Origin: Maribacter dokdonensis DSW-8
GTDB lineage: Bacteria > Bacteroidota > Bacteroidia > Flavobacteriales > Flavobacteriaceae
Assembly: GCF_001447995.1 (NCBI RefSeq)
Contig: NZ_LDPE01000001.1
Span: 1,922,001 to 1,986,000 of the forward strand
Direction: 5' to 3'
DNA: 64,000 nucleotides
Part shown: positions 46,261 to 54,163 of the stretch, piece by piece
Layout of the letters: each line of letters opens with the position of its first letter
How positions within the stretch are numbered: position 1 is the first letter of the stretch
Made by a program: the position numbers and the translations under genes
Notes under the pieces: model-generated
What the model was told of the DNA's origin: nothing
The model's database searches: none
Seen by the model: the letters and a program-made list of their open reading frames with translations, nothing else

Positions 46261-46474
46261 ATCGAGAAGCTCTCGTGTTCCGAACCTGTTCTCGATACAA
46301 TTTTTGATTTCCGTTTTACTCCAATAAAAAATCACTCGAACTGACAGTACGTTTTATTTCAACCATTATAATCAGGTTATTTGAAGCACCGATGTCACTT
46401 CGAGTGAATTTCGAGGCACGAGGAAATTTGTATCGAGAACTTTTTTGTTACTATCTAAATCGTATATTGAAAAT

Positions 46475-46765
46475 GTGATTACTTACTATGTTTATATATT
46501 AGAATGTGCTGACAACAGCTTTTATACCGGAATAACATCTAACCTAATTCAAAGATTAGAATGTCATCAATCTGGAAAATATAAGAATAGTTACACAAGC
46601 AAAAGACGACCTGTAATACTCGCTTTTTATTGTGAATTTACTGATCCTAACTTGGCTATAGAGACCGAAAAACGAATAAAAAAATGGTCTCAAGCGAAGA
46701 AGAATGCCTTGATAGCTGGGGAATATGAAAAATTACCGAATCTTGCGAAAAAGAAATTTCGGTAA
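46475..46765 (+). CDS. GIY-YIG nuclease inserted in the repeat array
   Basis: 96 residues from GTG at 46475; the frame opens at TTG 46445, but the earlier part has no family match. GIY-YIG residues: YYVYILECADNSFYTGITSN, the Arg in LIQRLECHQ, and the conserved Glu in AIETEKRIKKWSQAKKNAL. It is a single-domain UvrC-like endonuclease of the YhbQ type. It lies between A' arm 3 and the linker of unit 4. The hexamer CGAGAA stands on both sides (46434-46439, 46768-46773), and removing the 334 bp between their starts restores the 171-bp pitch exactly. It may be what moves the repeats; that is inference. Confidence 0.88.
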   Translation: MITYYVYILECADNSFYTGITSNLIQRLECHQSGKYKNSYTSKRRPVILAFYCEFTDPNLAIETEKRIKKWSQAKKNALIAGEYEKLPNLAKKKFR

Positions 46766-47038
46766 AACGAGAAACTTTCATGTTCCAAACCTGTTCTCGA
46801 TACAATTTTTCATTTCCGTTTCACTCCAATAAAAAATCACTCGAACTGACAGTTCATTGCACTTCAACCTTTTCAATCGAATTATTTCAAGCACCAATGT
46901 CACTACGAGTAAATTTCGAGGCACGAGGAAATTTGCTTGCCCGCCGTTGAGGAGGGTATCGAGAAGCCCGCGTGTTCCAAAACTCTTCCTCGATACGTTT
47001 TCTTGTAGAAATCACTCGAACTGACAGCATATTTTGTA

Positions 47039-48172
47039 CTATTTCAAATTCACCATAAACAGATCTGCCGCAATACCATCGGCTAAAAACATGCCTTTTT
47101 TAGTGGTTTTCAAAATATCACCATCCACAAACAGCAAGTGTTCTGCTATAAATTTATCAGCTTGCAATAAAACGTACTCTTTGTATTTAAGTCCGAATTC
47201 GGTTGAAATTCTAGATAAGGAAACTCCCCATATAGTACGCAAGCCTGTCATCACATACTCGTTATACTTATCGGTCGAAGAAAGTACCTCAACCTCCATA
47301 GGCAATATGTTCTGTGCTATGGATTTTATGTATTTGGGGTTGTTATTGATATTCCACCCACGTTGCACACCGTCAAAAGAATGTGCGGAAGGACCAACAC
47401 CTATATACTTTTTCTGTTGCCAGTAGGCAGAATTGTTTTGGGAGTAATAACCGGGTTTCCCAAAGTTGGAAATTTCGTAGCAATCAAATCCTGCTGACAA
47501 TAAGGTTTCATTCAATACGTTGAAATGCTCTTGAGTTTCTTCGTCGGTAGCGGGTGTAATCAACCCGTCTTCAACAAATTTCGCCAATGCCGTTTTTGGC
47601 TCAACTGTTAAGGCATAACTTGAAATATGAGGAATACCGAAACTTAGTGCTTTATCAATATTTTGTTTCCACCGATCTAAGGTCATATTAGGCATTCCGT
47701 AAATAAGGTCAATTGAAATATTATCGAAATGTGCGCTTGCCAATTGCAAACACTTTTCAGCTTCCAGAGCGTTATGCGCACGGTTCATCAACTTTAAATC
47801 CTCCTCAAAAAAAGATTGAATGCCAATACTCAATCTATTAATTGGGCTAGCTGCTAATTGTAGTATTTTCTCTTCGGATAAATCATCAGGATTCGCTTCT
47901 AAGGTAATTTCCGGGTTATCCACAACATCATAATATTCCCGAACCGCAGCAATCAGTTGTTCAATCTCTTCCGTCTCTAAGACCGAAGGTGTACCACCAC
48001 CAAAATAAATAGTAGCTACCTGTTCACCTAAAAATTCGGCTTTGCGCAATTCCAGCTCTTTACACAATGCCTTCACCATTGCTTCTTTCTTCCCCATTGT
48101 AGTAGAAAAATGAAAATCGCAATAATGGCAAGCCTGCTTGCAAAATGGGATGTGGATGTAGATTCCGCTCAT
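47039..48172 (-). CDS. hemW: radical SAM heme chaperone HemW
   Basis: 377 residues from the ATG at 48172 (the frame opens five codons earlier at a TTG inside the inverted repeat). Radical-SAM cluster Cys11-x3-Cys15-x2-Cys18 in IPFCKQACHYCDF, followed by the HemW-type GGGTPSVL and the C-terminal HemN_C domain (GVSLSRISTEFG). It inserts heme into respiratory proteins and is distinct from coproporphyrinogen oxidase HemN. The repeat array ends right at the stop codon, and the left inverted repeat of the IVP element lies 5 bp upstream of the ATG. Confidence 0.93.
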   Translation of the reverse strand: MSGIYIHIPFCKQACHYCDFHFSTTMGKKEAMVKALCKELELRKAEFLGEQVATIYFGGGTPSVLETEEIEQLIAAVREYYDVVDNPEITLEANPDDLSEEKILQLAASPINRLSIGIQSFFEEDLKLMNRAHNALEAEKCLQLASAHFDNISIDLIYGMPNMTLDRWKQNIDKALSFGIPHISSYALTVEPKTALAKFVEDGLITPATDEETQEHFNVLNETLLSAGFDCYEISNFGKPGYYSQNNSAYWQQKKYIGVGPSAHSFDGVQRGWNINNNPKYIKSIAQNILPMEVEVLSSTDKYNEYVMTGLRTIWGVSLSRISTEFGLKYKEYVLLQADKFIAEHLLFVDGDILKTTKKGMFLADGIAADLFMVNLK

Positions 48173-48177
48173 TTGTT

Positions 48178-48662
48178 CAATTAACAATTAGCAATAAGCA
48201 ATTATCAGTTTGCAATAAAAAATTACATATTAGCTGTTTTCTAATAATCATCTAATTCTCACTTATTTTTAATTCTTGTAGATTTAAGTATAGCGAACAT
48301 AATTTTAGAAAGCTCATCAGCTTTTTCAATTAACCCATTCGCAATTGACAATTCAATATATTCTGAATCCTTTAAAAGGCTTAACCAATATTTAGTCTCT
48401 AGGCTTTCTTTATAAGCTATTGAAATCTTAGAAGAAAAATCTGGTTTTGAAATTGCTCCGTTAGCTTCTGCAATATTAGCTCCAATAGATGTCCCTGCTC
48501 TTAAAAGTTGTTTAGATAAAACATATTCCCTCTTTTTCTTAGTAAGTTCTTGATATAGTTTGACAATTTTTAAAGCAAAATCATAAGACTTACTCAAAAG
48601 AGGATTTTCATTATTCATTGCCAATTAATTATTGTTAACTGCTTATTGCTAATTGTTAATTG
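48178..48662. mobile_element. inverted-repeat-bounded element carrying a four-helix-bundle gene
   Basis: A perfect 23-bp inverted repeat begins CAATTAACAATTAGCAATAA at 48178-48200 and is mirrored at 48640-48662. It is a run of CAATTAR-like heptamers. Inside is only the four-helix-bundle gene. The element sits between ruvC and hemW, both on the minus strand. 23S rRNA intervening sequences have terminal inverted repeats around the same gene family, so this resembles an IVS outside rRNA. Boundaries are clear; mobility is inferred. Confidence 0.75.
48259..48618 (-). CDS. four-helix-bundle protein (23S rRNA-IVS family)
   Basis: 119 residues from ATG at 48618 (the frame opens two codons earlier at TTG). 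Family hallmarks: SYDFALKIVKLYQELTKK, LSKQLLRAGTSIGANIAEANGA, and KESLETKYWLSLLKDSEYI. All-helical, pentameric in solved relatives, often encoded within 23S rRNA intervening sequences and also scattered in Bacteroidota chromosomes; molecular role not settled. It is enclosed by the 23-bp inverted repeats. Confidence 0.9.
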   Translation of the reverse strand: MNNENPLLSKSYDFALKIVKLYQELTKKKREYVLSKQLLRAGTSIGANIAEANGAISKPDFSSKISIAYKESLETKYWLSLLKDSEYIELSIANGLIEKADELSKIMFAILKSTRIKNK

Positions 48663-48666
48663 AAGA

Positions 48667-49224
48667 TTACTTCTTAACACGTTTCTCATTCTGCTTCACG
48701 AATGCATCCCAGCCAGAGTAGCTTTTACCGACAACATCAATTCTGCTTTCATTATAAAAATGACAAACGGCAGCAGCTAGTCCGTCCGTGCTATCTAGGT
48801 TTTTAGGGAGTGTTTTAAGTCCTAATACACTTTGCAGCATTCTTGCCACTTGTTCTTTACTTGCGTTACCATTACCGGTAATGGCCATTTTTATTTTTTT
48901 GGGAAGATATTCCGTAATAGGAATTTGACGTGAGAGTCCGGCTGCCATGGCAACACCTTGTGCTCTACCAAGCTTTAACATTGACTGTACGTTCTTACCA
49001 AAGAAAGGAGCTTCGATCGCAATTTCGTCTGGGTGATAGGTATCTATAAGTTCTATGGTTCGTTCAAAAATCAGCTTCAATTTGGTATATGGGTCGTTAT
49101 ACTTTTGTAGAAGCAATTCGTTCATTTGAACAAACTCCATTTTTTTACCCACCACTTTAATGAGACCAAAACCCATAATGGTAGTACCAGGGTCAATACC
49201 CAAAATTATTTTTTCGTTCGCCAA
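48667..49224 (-). CDS. ruvC: Holliday junction resolvase RuvC
   Basis: 185 residues, usual RuvC size. Catalytic acidic residues are in place: Asp11 (ILGIDPGTT), Glu71 (AIEAPFFGKN), Asp144 and Asp147 (LDSTDGLAAAVCH). It cuts Holliday junctions with RuvAB (encoded elsewhere). Start is the TTG at 49224; no ATG is available before the first active-site Asp. Placed 5 bp after the lipoprotein gene, so part of the M56 operon transcript or translationally coupled to it. Confidence 0.95.
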   Translation of the reverse strand: MANEKIILGIDPGTTIMGFGLIKVVGKKMEFVQMNELLLQKYNDPYTKLKLIFERTIELIDTYHPDEIAIEAPFFGKNVQSMLKLGRAQGVAMAAGLSRQIPITEYLPKKIKMAITGNGNASKEQVARMLQSVLGLKTLPKNLDSTDGLAAAVCHFYNESRIDVVGKSYSGWDAFVKQNEKRVKK

Positions 49225-49229
49225 AATGC

Positions 49230-49706
49230 TTAGTTTGTTTTTAATTGAATGGGTATACGGTATTTGGTATTTACCGGAATTCCCCTTTTTATAGCGGGTG
49301 CAAGTTTAGGAAGATTCTTTAAGCTTTGGGTAACCACACCGTCAAATTCTGGCATTTGATCTAGTACCAATACATTCTTTTCTATGTTGGACACTCTTAT
49401 CCTTCCCAAAGTATCTATTACAAAGATGACATCAACGGTTTCACTTTCCTTATCCGTTAAGGTAAATTCAAAATCATTTAATGTTTCTTGAAAATGGGAA
49501 ATCAAGGTTTCTTCAAAGCAAATTTTCTGTTGGTCTTTGGTTACTGCCTCATCACAGCTATAGAAAAAAGGATAAGAATCTACACTGTTCCAATCTATAT
49601 GGCGTAATTCTTCATTAATAAGTTCTTGCGTTCTTTTTTGTTTAGAATCAAAGAACGAACAAGAACTTATAAGAATTAACACAAGAAAATAGATAACTCG
49701 TTTCAT
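49230..49706 (-). CDS. lipoprotein with TonB-C-like domain
   Basis: 158 residues. Lipoprotein signal MKRVIYFLVLILISSC with the lipid Cys at 16. The mature protein resembles the repeated domain at the C-terminus of the adjacent M56 protein: SCDEAVTKDQQKICFEETL matches its GCEDVDDKRACFNEKI, and LPKLAPAIKRGIPVNTKYRI matches its RLPQMTPGKQSGKAVNVPFS. It is thus a stand-alone, lipid-anchored, divergent copy of that module. Probably in the periplasm. Downstream of the TPR gene by 42 bp. Confidence 0.72.
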   Translation of the reverse strand: MKRVIYFLVLILISSCSFFDSKQKRTQELINEELRHIDWNSVDSYPFFYSCDEAVTKDQQKICFEETLISHFQETLNDFEFTLTDKESETVDVIFVIDTLGRIRVSNIEKNVLVLDQMPEFDGVVTQSLKNLPKLAPAIKRGIPVNTKYRIPIQLKTN

Positions 49707-49748
49707 TACACCTGTTCTACGGGTGAAATTACGATTTTTTTGAGGAGT

Positions 49749-50888
49749 TTAATCTTTCGTAAAATGGATTTCTGACTTTAATTCAGAAATACGCTTTCTG
49801 ACCATTTCATAGTAATATGGATGTTCGTTTGGATATCGCTTTAAGAAAATTTGATAATAGGCTAGTTTCTTTTGTAAGTCGGCACCAAATTGATCGTAGG
49901 TAGTGACTAAATTGTAATAAATTCGAACGTTAGCCCTATCTTCATGGTGAGCCTTTTCATAAAGTTCAAAAGCAGATTTAATATCTTTTTGCTCGCGTGC
50001 TATTTCTGCCAATCGATTGTAACCATTAGCAAAAATCGGTTTTTGAACTTCCATTGCTTTGTTAATATAAATTTTAGCGCTGTCTAATTTGCTTTCTTTC
50101 TGATAAACACTCGCAAGGTCAAAATACGTCTGTGAATTGGTATCGTCTCTTTTTATCAAAATATGATAAGCTTTTTTTGCTTTACTAAATTCCCAATTTC
50201 TGTTATACGAAAAAGCTAATTTCTCGTACACATAATCTTTGTCCTCCCCTAATTCTAAAACCTTTTCAAACCATGGAATAGCCTTTTCATATTGATAATC
50301 GTTAAAGAGAACCAACGCATGTAAATTAATGAGCGAGACATCATTCTCATAATAACGCAATCCTTGTAAAATATACTTTAAAGCATTGTCTCGCTCTTGC
50401 TTTATTGTGTAATGTTTTGCAAGTTGAAAAAGACTTCTTAGATGTGTACTATCTAATTTAATTGCTTTTTTGTATTGCTTTATACTTACATCCGTTACCT
50501 CTAAATGACGGTTGACTTCCCCCAAATAAAATTGAAATTCCGGATTAGTTGTATTGAGATTGGACAAATTTGTAAACACTGATTTTGCCTCTTCAAACCT
50601 ATTTACTTTCAGCAATAATTTCCCAAGTTCAAATTGTGCGAGTTGATTTTCAACATCTTCCTCAACTACATATTGATACTGTGTAATAGCTTTCTCATAA
50701 TTTCCAACGGCATTGTAACTTCTTGCAATCTGTAGCGCAGCAGAAAGTCCGCCAACTTTAGAATACTCGTTAATTGCCTTAGAATAATTACCTATTGAAT
50801 ATAAACTATCGGCAAGAGTTAAGACCGAAGATTGGGCTTCGACTTTAGCAATTAGCATCAATAGAATTACTATAAAAAGTCGATTCAT
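49749..50888 (-). CDS. exported tetratricopeptide-repeat protein
   Basis: 379 residues. Signal peptide MNRLFIVILLMLIAKVEAQ; then about nine TPR motifs across 25-360 (SIGNYSKAINEYSKV, AVGNYEKAITQYQYVVEE, KVNRFEEAKSVFTNLSNLN, and so on). A likely periplasmic scaffold. It begins 12 bp after the M56 gene's stop on the same strand, so it belongs to the BlaI-M56 operon and may bind the exported sensor part. Confidence 0.9.
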   Translation of the reverse strand: MNRLFIVILLMLIAKVEAQSSVLTLADSLYSIGNYSKAINEYSKVGGLSAALQIARSYNAVGNYEKAITQYQYVVEEDVENQLAQFELGKLLLKVNRFEEAKSVFTNLSNLNTTNPEFQFYLGEVNRHLEVTDVSIKQYKKAIKLDSTHLRSLFQLAKHYTIKQERDNALKYILQGLRYYENDVSLINLHALVLFNDYQYEKAIPWFEKVLELGEDKDYVYEKLAFSYNRNWEFSKAKKAYHILIKRDDTNSQTYFDLASVYQKESKLDSAKIYINKAMEVQKPIFANGYNRLAEIAREQKDIKSAFELYEKAHHEDRANVRIYYNLVTTYDQFGADLQKKLAYYQIFLKRYPNEHPYYYEMVRKRISELKSEIHFTKD

Positions 50889-50900
50889 TTAATTAGATTT

Positions 50901-53135
50901 TTATTGCAACTTAAAATTTACAGGAATTGAAAAAGGTACATTAACTGCTTTCCCTGATTGCTTTCCCGGAGTCATTTGTGGCAACCTTTTTATGATACGT
51001 TCTACCTCATCTTCTAATAATTTATCAGGACCGCGCATTTTTATGTTCTCTATAGTTCCCTCTGAAGAAATCATAAACATAGAACTTACCCTACCCTCAA
51101 TATTAGCATCTATAGCTGCTTTGGGATAGTTAAAATGCTTACTGATGTGTTTTTGAATTTTCTCATTAAAGCAAGCGCGCTTATCGTCTACATCTTCACA
51201 GCCAGGGAAAATTGGAACTTCATCAACTACACTGAAAGGTACATCATTATCATAAATGTATTTTTTATCATCAACATTAGCACTATCACTATCCTCTTGT
51301 AGTTTAAATTGAACCGGAATCGAAAAAGGTACATTCACAGGTTTACCCGATTGCTTTCCTGGAGTCATCTGTGGTAATCTTTTTATAATACGCTCCACCT
51401 CATCTTCCAATAACTTATCTGGACCTCGCATTTTAATATTCTCTATAGTTCCTTCTGAAGAAATGGTGAACAATGTACTTACTCGCCCCTCAATATTAGC
51501 ATCTATAGCAGCTTGCGGATAGTTAAAATGCTTACTAATGTGTTTTTGAATTTTCTCATTAAAGCAAGCTCGTTTGTCATCTGCATTTTCACAACCGGGA
51601 AAAACAGGAACTTCCTCTACTATTGCAAAAGCAACATTGACATTATCCATATCTTCAAATTCTTCTTCGCTTACAATCTCCACACTTCGAGACTCAATAC
51701 TTCCCCTTAAATCTTTAATTTCGGTCTTTATTAAAAAAACATTTGAGTCATCAGAAAGAATGATATTCGTTAAATAATCAGGTTCATTTTCTAAACTAAC
51801 TAACAATTCATTGAATTTTTGCAATTCATTTGAACTAAGCTTCGATGTATTACTTACTTTATATTCAAGAAAATCTGATGGATAAGCCCCTAAACCGTTA
51901 TCATAAAAAGCAATATCCTTTCCAAATGCTTTAACCGATGATTTTAAGTCATTATCTAATAATTTATATGCTTTTCTTTGACTTACAAAATTATTATACC
52001 GTTCTGTAGATGGTAACATAAAAGCAATATTAAGAGCTTCCTCTTCCGGATGATCTTTTGCCCATCCTTCCTGAACGTTTTTTAACATTGTACTTTGCAA
52101 TACCCCATATTGAAAAAATTCATATTTAGATATGGTTGTTTCTGGGTCATTGTATTTTTCTAATAACCCAGAGGTGGTTATATAATTTATATCCAAATTA
52201 TTCTTTTCTATCTCCGCCTTTACCTCTGCCATTAACAGTTCATCACTTTTAGTTAAACCTTGACCATCCGTTGTGGTCTTATCCATTTCGCAACTAGTAT
52301 ATAGAAGCATTCCAAACACCATTGGTACTAGTAGCAAATACTTCAACTGCCATACTTTCTTTGATTTTGATTTTTGTAACATGACGATTCGTTTTTTGAT
52401 TAATGATTTAGTAAAAAATTGATTGATGAATGATATATGTTCGGTTTGAAAAACCTGAGCCAATAACTGCTCATAATGTTCTGATTGGTGCTCTTTTGAT
52501 ACTTGAGCATCGGCAATAAATTCATGCAATTCTGAAATACGATTTTGATATACGTACACCAGCGGATTAAACCAGCCTACAACTCGCATAAACTCAAAGA
52601 ACAATAAATCATACGTGTGCCCTTGTTTTATATGTACCAATTCATGGGCAATTATGGTATCATGTTTCATTTTCAACACCTTGTCTCCAATAAAAATCGA
52701 TGTAAAGAATGAAAAAGCTATGCTACTATTTGTGATTATAATTTGAGTAAATAATGGAAAAACAACCCTCTCTCCGCTCCTTCTTAAAAGGTATAATTGT
52801 CTAATTTTTAATCCAAATAACACCATTGCTACAAGCATTCCACCATAAAGAATACCTTCTTGCCAAGTAATATTCCAGCCCGATGATTCTTGAACCTGCG
52901 CTACAACAGCTTCATTTTGCAATTTCCATAAATACTCAGGATATGGAGCAAATGTTTGTGGAACCTGTTGCTTAAAAGCTTCTATTTTTACCCAAGGCAG
53001 AATCAAAGACAATGCAAACGTTCCTAACAGATATAACCTGTTCCACTGAAAAAAGGTTTCCTTCTTCAAGTAAAAATCATAAACAACCAAGAAAAGAAGT
53101 TGAAAGGCGATGCACTCCAAAATATACTGTATCAT
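50901..53135 (-). CDS. M56 metallopeptidase with duplicated TonB-C-like domains (system 2)
   Basis: 744 residues. Helices near 5-20, 35-50 and 95-112 and the M56 site His164-Glu-Leu-Val-His168 with Glu in LHEFIADAQV. An extra helix follows (LLLVPMVFGMLLYTSC, about 275). The C-terminus holds two near-identical 113-residue modules, 501-613 and 632-744 (100 of 113 identical by eye), each with PGCE...DDKRACFNEKI and ending VNVPFSIPV. These match TonB C-terminal-like domains often fused to M56 proteins in Bacteroidota. The DNA repeat (51297-51635 and 50904-51242) is recent. It overlaps blaI by 4 bp. Confidence 0.9.
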   Translation of the reverse strand: MIQYILECIAFQLLFLVVYDFYLKKETFFQWNRLYLLGTFALSLILPWVKIEAFKQQVPQTFAPYPEYLWKLQNEAVVAQVQESSGWNITWQEGILYGGMLVAMVLFGLKIRQLYLLRRSGERVVFPLFTQIIITNSSIAFSFFTSIFIGDKVLKMKHDTIIAHELVHIKQGHTYDLLFFEFMRVVGWFNPLVYVYQNRISELHEFIADAQVSKEHQSEHYEQLLAQVFQTEHISFINQFFTKSLIKKRIVMLQKSKSKKVWQLKYLLLVPMVFGMLLYTSCEMDKTTTDGQGLTKSDELLMAEVKAEIEKNNLDINYITTSGLLEKYNDPETTISKYEFFQYGVLQSTMLKNVQEGWAKDHPEEEALNIAFMLPSTERYNNFVSQRKAYKLLDNDLKSSVKAFGKDIAFYDNGLGAYPSDFLEYKVSNTSKLSSNELQKFNELLVSLENEPDYLTNIILSDDSNVFLIKTEIKDLRGSIESRSVEIVSEEEFEDMDNVNVAFAIVEEVPVFPGCENADDKRACFNEKIQKHISKHFNYPQAAIDANIEGRVSTLFTISSEGTIENIKMRGPDKLLEDEVERIIKRLPQMTPGKQSGKPVNVPFSIPVQFKLQEDSDSANVDDKKYIYDNDVPFSVVDEVPIFPGCEDVDDKRACFNEKIQKHISKHFNYPKAAIDANIEGRVSSMFMISSEGTIENIKMRGPDKLLEDEVERIIKRLPQMTPGKQSGKAVNVPFSIPVNFKLQ

Positions 53136-53494
53136 GGTTTTTCCTTTTTAATTTCATTCAATACCGATTCCAATTCAGACAGGCTCATATCATTCTTCTT
53201 CATAAAAAATGACACCATACTTTTAAAAGAACCTTGAAAATAGCCGTCTACCAATTTGTTGATGGACTGATTGCTATAGTCCGATTTCTTAACCAAAGGA
53301 AAATACAAATAGCCTTTACCCAGTTGTTCGTGATCAACAAAACCCTTACTCTCCAGTATTCTTACAATGGTAGAAACGGTATTGTAAGCGGGTTTTGGTT
53401 CCGGTAATTTTTCAATGATCGATGCTACGTTACATTTCTGCAAGTCCCACAATACGATCATTACTTCCTCTTCTGCTTTCGTCAATTGTTTCAT
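53132..53494 (-). CDS. BlaI/MecI/CopY-family repressor (system 2)
   Basis: 120 residues: winged helix LTKAEEEVMIVLWDLQKCNVASIIEKLPEPKPAYNTVSTIVRILESKGFV and a helical tail. It is a paralog of the repressor at 21358. It overlaps the M56 gene start by 4 bp (ATGA), so the two are coupled. Its promoter region has three palindromes of AACTA-N6-TAGTT, different from those of system 1, which implies separate specificities. Confidence 0.93.
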   Translation of the reverse strand: MKQLTKAEEEVMIVLWDLQKCNVASIIEKLPEPKPAYNTVSTIVRILESKGFVDHEQLGKGYLYFPLVKKSDYSNQSINKLVDGYFQGSFKSMVSFFMKKNDMSLSELESVLNEIKKEKP

Positions 53495-53496
53495 TC

Positions 53497-53560
53497 AACT
53501 AATCTTTTAGTTCTATAACCAAATATAACTAAATATTTAGTTTAAACTAATTTTATAGTT
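53497..53560 (-). promoter_or_regulatory. BlaI-type operator-promoter with three palindromes (system 2)
   Basis: Three 16-bp palindromes AACTA-N6-TAGTT at 53497-53512, 53527-53542 and 53545-53560; centre spacings 30 and 18 bp. The nearest is 2 bp before the blaI ATG. The -7 element TATATTTG (53520-53527, minus strand) lies between the first and second palindromes; 20 nt upstream is TTA rather than TTG. Same geometry as system 1, different half-site. Confidence 0.8.
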
Positions 53561-53638
53561 GAAAAATTTTATTATGATTACCACACATGTAACAAATGCA
53601 CCCTATATTAGTCTTATAGGCAACACTAATTATATGCA

Positions 53639-54154
53639 ATGGATATTTTTTTATTAGTTCTTGGGTTTGTTTTAATGCTCGTAGGCATTCTGGGCAGTTT
53701 TTTACCTGTACTACCAGGACCTCCAATTAGTTGGGTAGGTCTACTTTTACTCTACTCTACTAGCGCTATAGCCATGAACTGGACCTTCTTGGGCATTACC
53801 TTGGCGATTGCATTGATTGTTTTTGGGTTAGATTATGTAATACCAGCCATGGGCACCAAAAAATTTGGGGGTACTAAAGCCGGAGTTATTGGTACGACCA
53901 TAGGTTTATTGGTTGCCTTATTTTTCCCAGTTCTAGGACCTTTTGGAATAATTATCTGGCCCTTTGTAGGTGCCTTGGTAGGAGAGCTATTAAATAAGGC
54001 GGATAAAAAAACCGCTACGAAAGCGGCTCTTGGTTCTTTTCTAGGTTTTTTAACGGGGACATTTTTGAAATTCATGGTCGCCATAGTTTATTTGGGACTC
54101 TTCATTTCAAAAGCATGGGAGCATAGTAATGCGTTGTTTCCTTTCTTCAACTAA
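53639..54154 (+). CDS. DUF456 membrane protein
   Basis: 171 residues with about five helices. The family motif LPVLPGPPISWVGLLLLY is near residue 25, and the glycine-rich LGPFGIIIWPFVGALVGELL and AALGSFLGFLTGTFLK segments recur as in DUF456. Integral membrane protein, role unknown. Single gene; its 3' end faces the nitroreductase with a 9-bp gap. Confidence 0.9.
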   Translation: MDIFLLVLGFVLMLVGILGSFLPVLPGPPISWVGLLLLYSTSAIAMNWTFLGITLAIALIVFGLDYVIPAMGTKKFGGTKAGVIGTTIGLLVALFFPVLGPFGIIIWPFVGALVGELLNKADKKTATKAALGSFLGFLTGTFLKFMVAIVYLGLFISKAWEHSNALFPFFN

Positions 54155-54163
54155 AGAAAGGAA

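Larger units (their letters stand above)
45911..47028. repeat. REP-like array of 171-193 bp units with alternating inverted arms
   Basis: Four full units and one truncated one. Each has an A arm of 60 bp (starts 45925, 46096, 46289, 46794; truncated A at 46986), a divergent spacer of about 40 bp, an A' arm of 48-70 bp (46027, 46199, 46392, 46897) and a 20-bp linker (GTTCCGAACCTG-like end). The A arm is an imperfect reverse complement of A': both share TTCGAGTGA and GTATCGAGAA. Within A', CACTTCGAGTG is a short palindrome. Unit pitch is 171 bp (1 to 2), 193 (2 to 3) and 192 (4 to truncated 5). The array runs up to the hemW stop codon. Confidence 0.93.

Noticed and set aside
45911..47028. CRISPR-like array
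   Set aside because: Units are 171-193 bp with alternating inverted arms and partly conserved spacers, there are no 25-40 bp direct repeats with unique spacers, and no cas genes are nearby.
48178..48662. Insertion sequence (IS) with transposase
   Set aside because: The only protein is a small four-helix bundle with no DDE, HUH or serine/tyrosine recombinase motif; I found no clear target-site duplication outside the inverted repeats.
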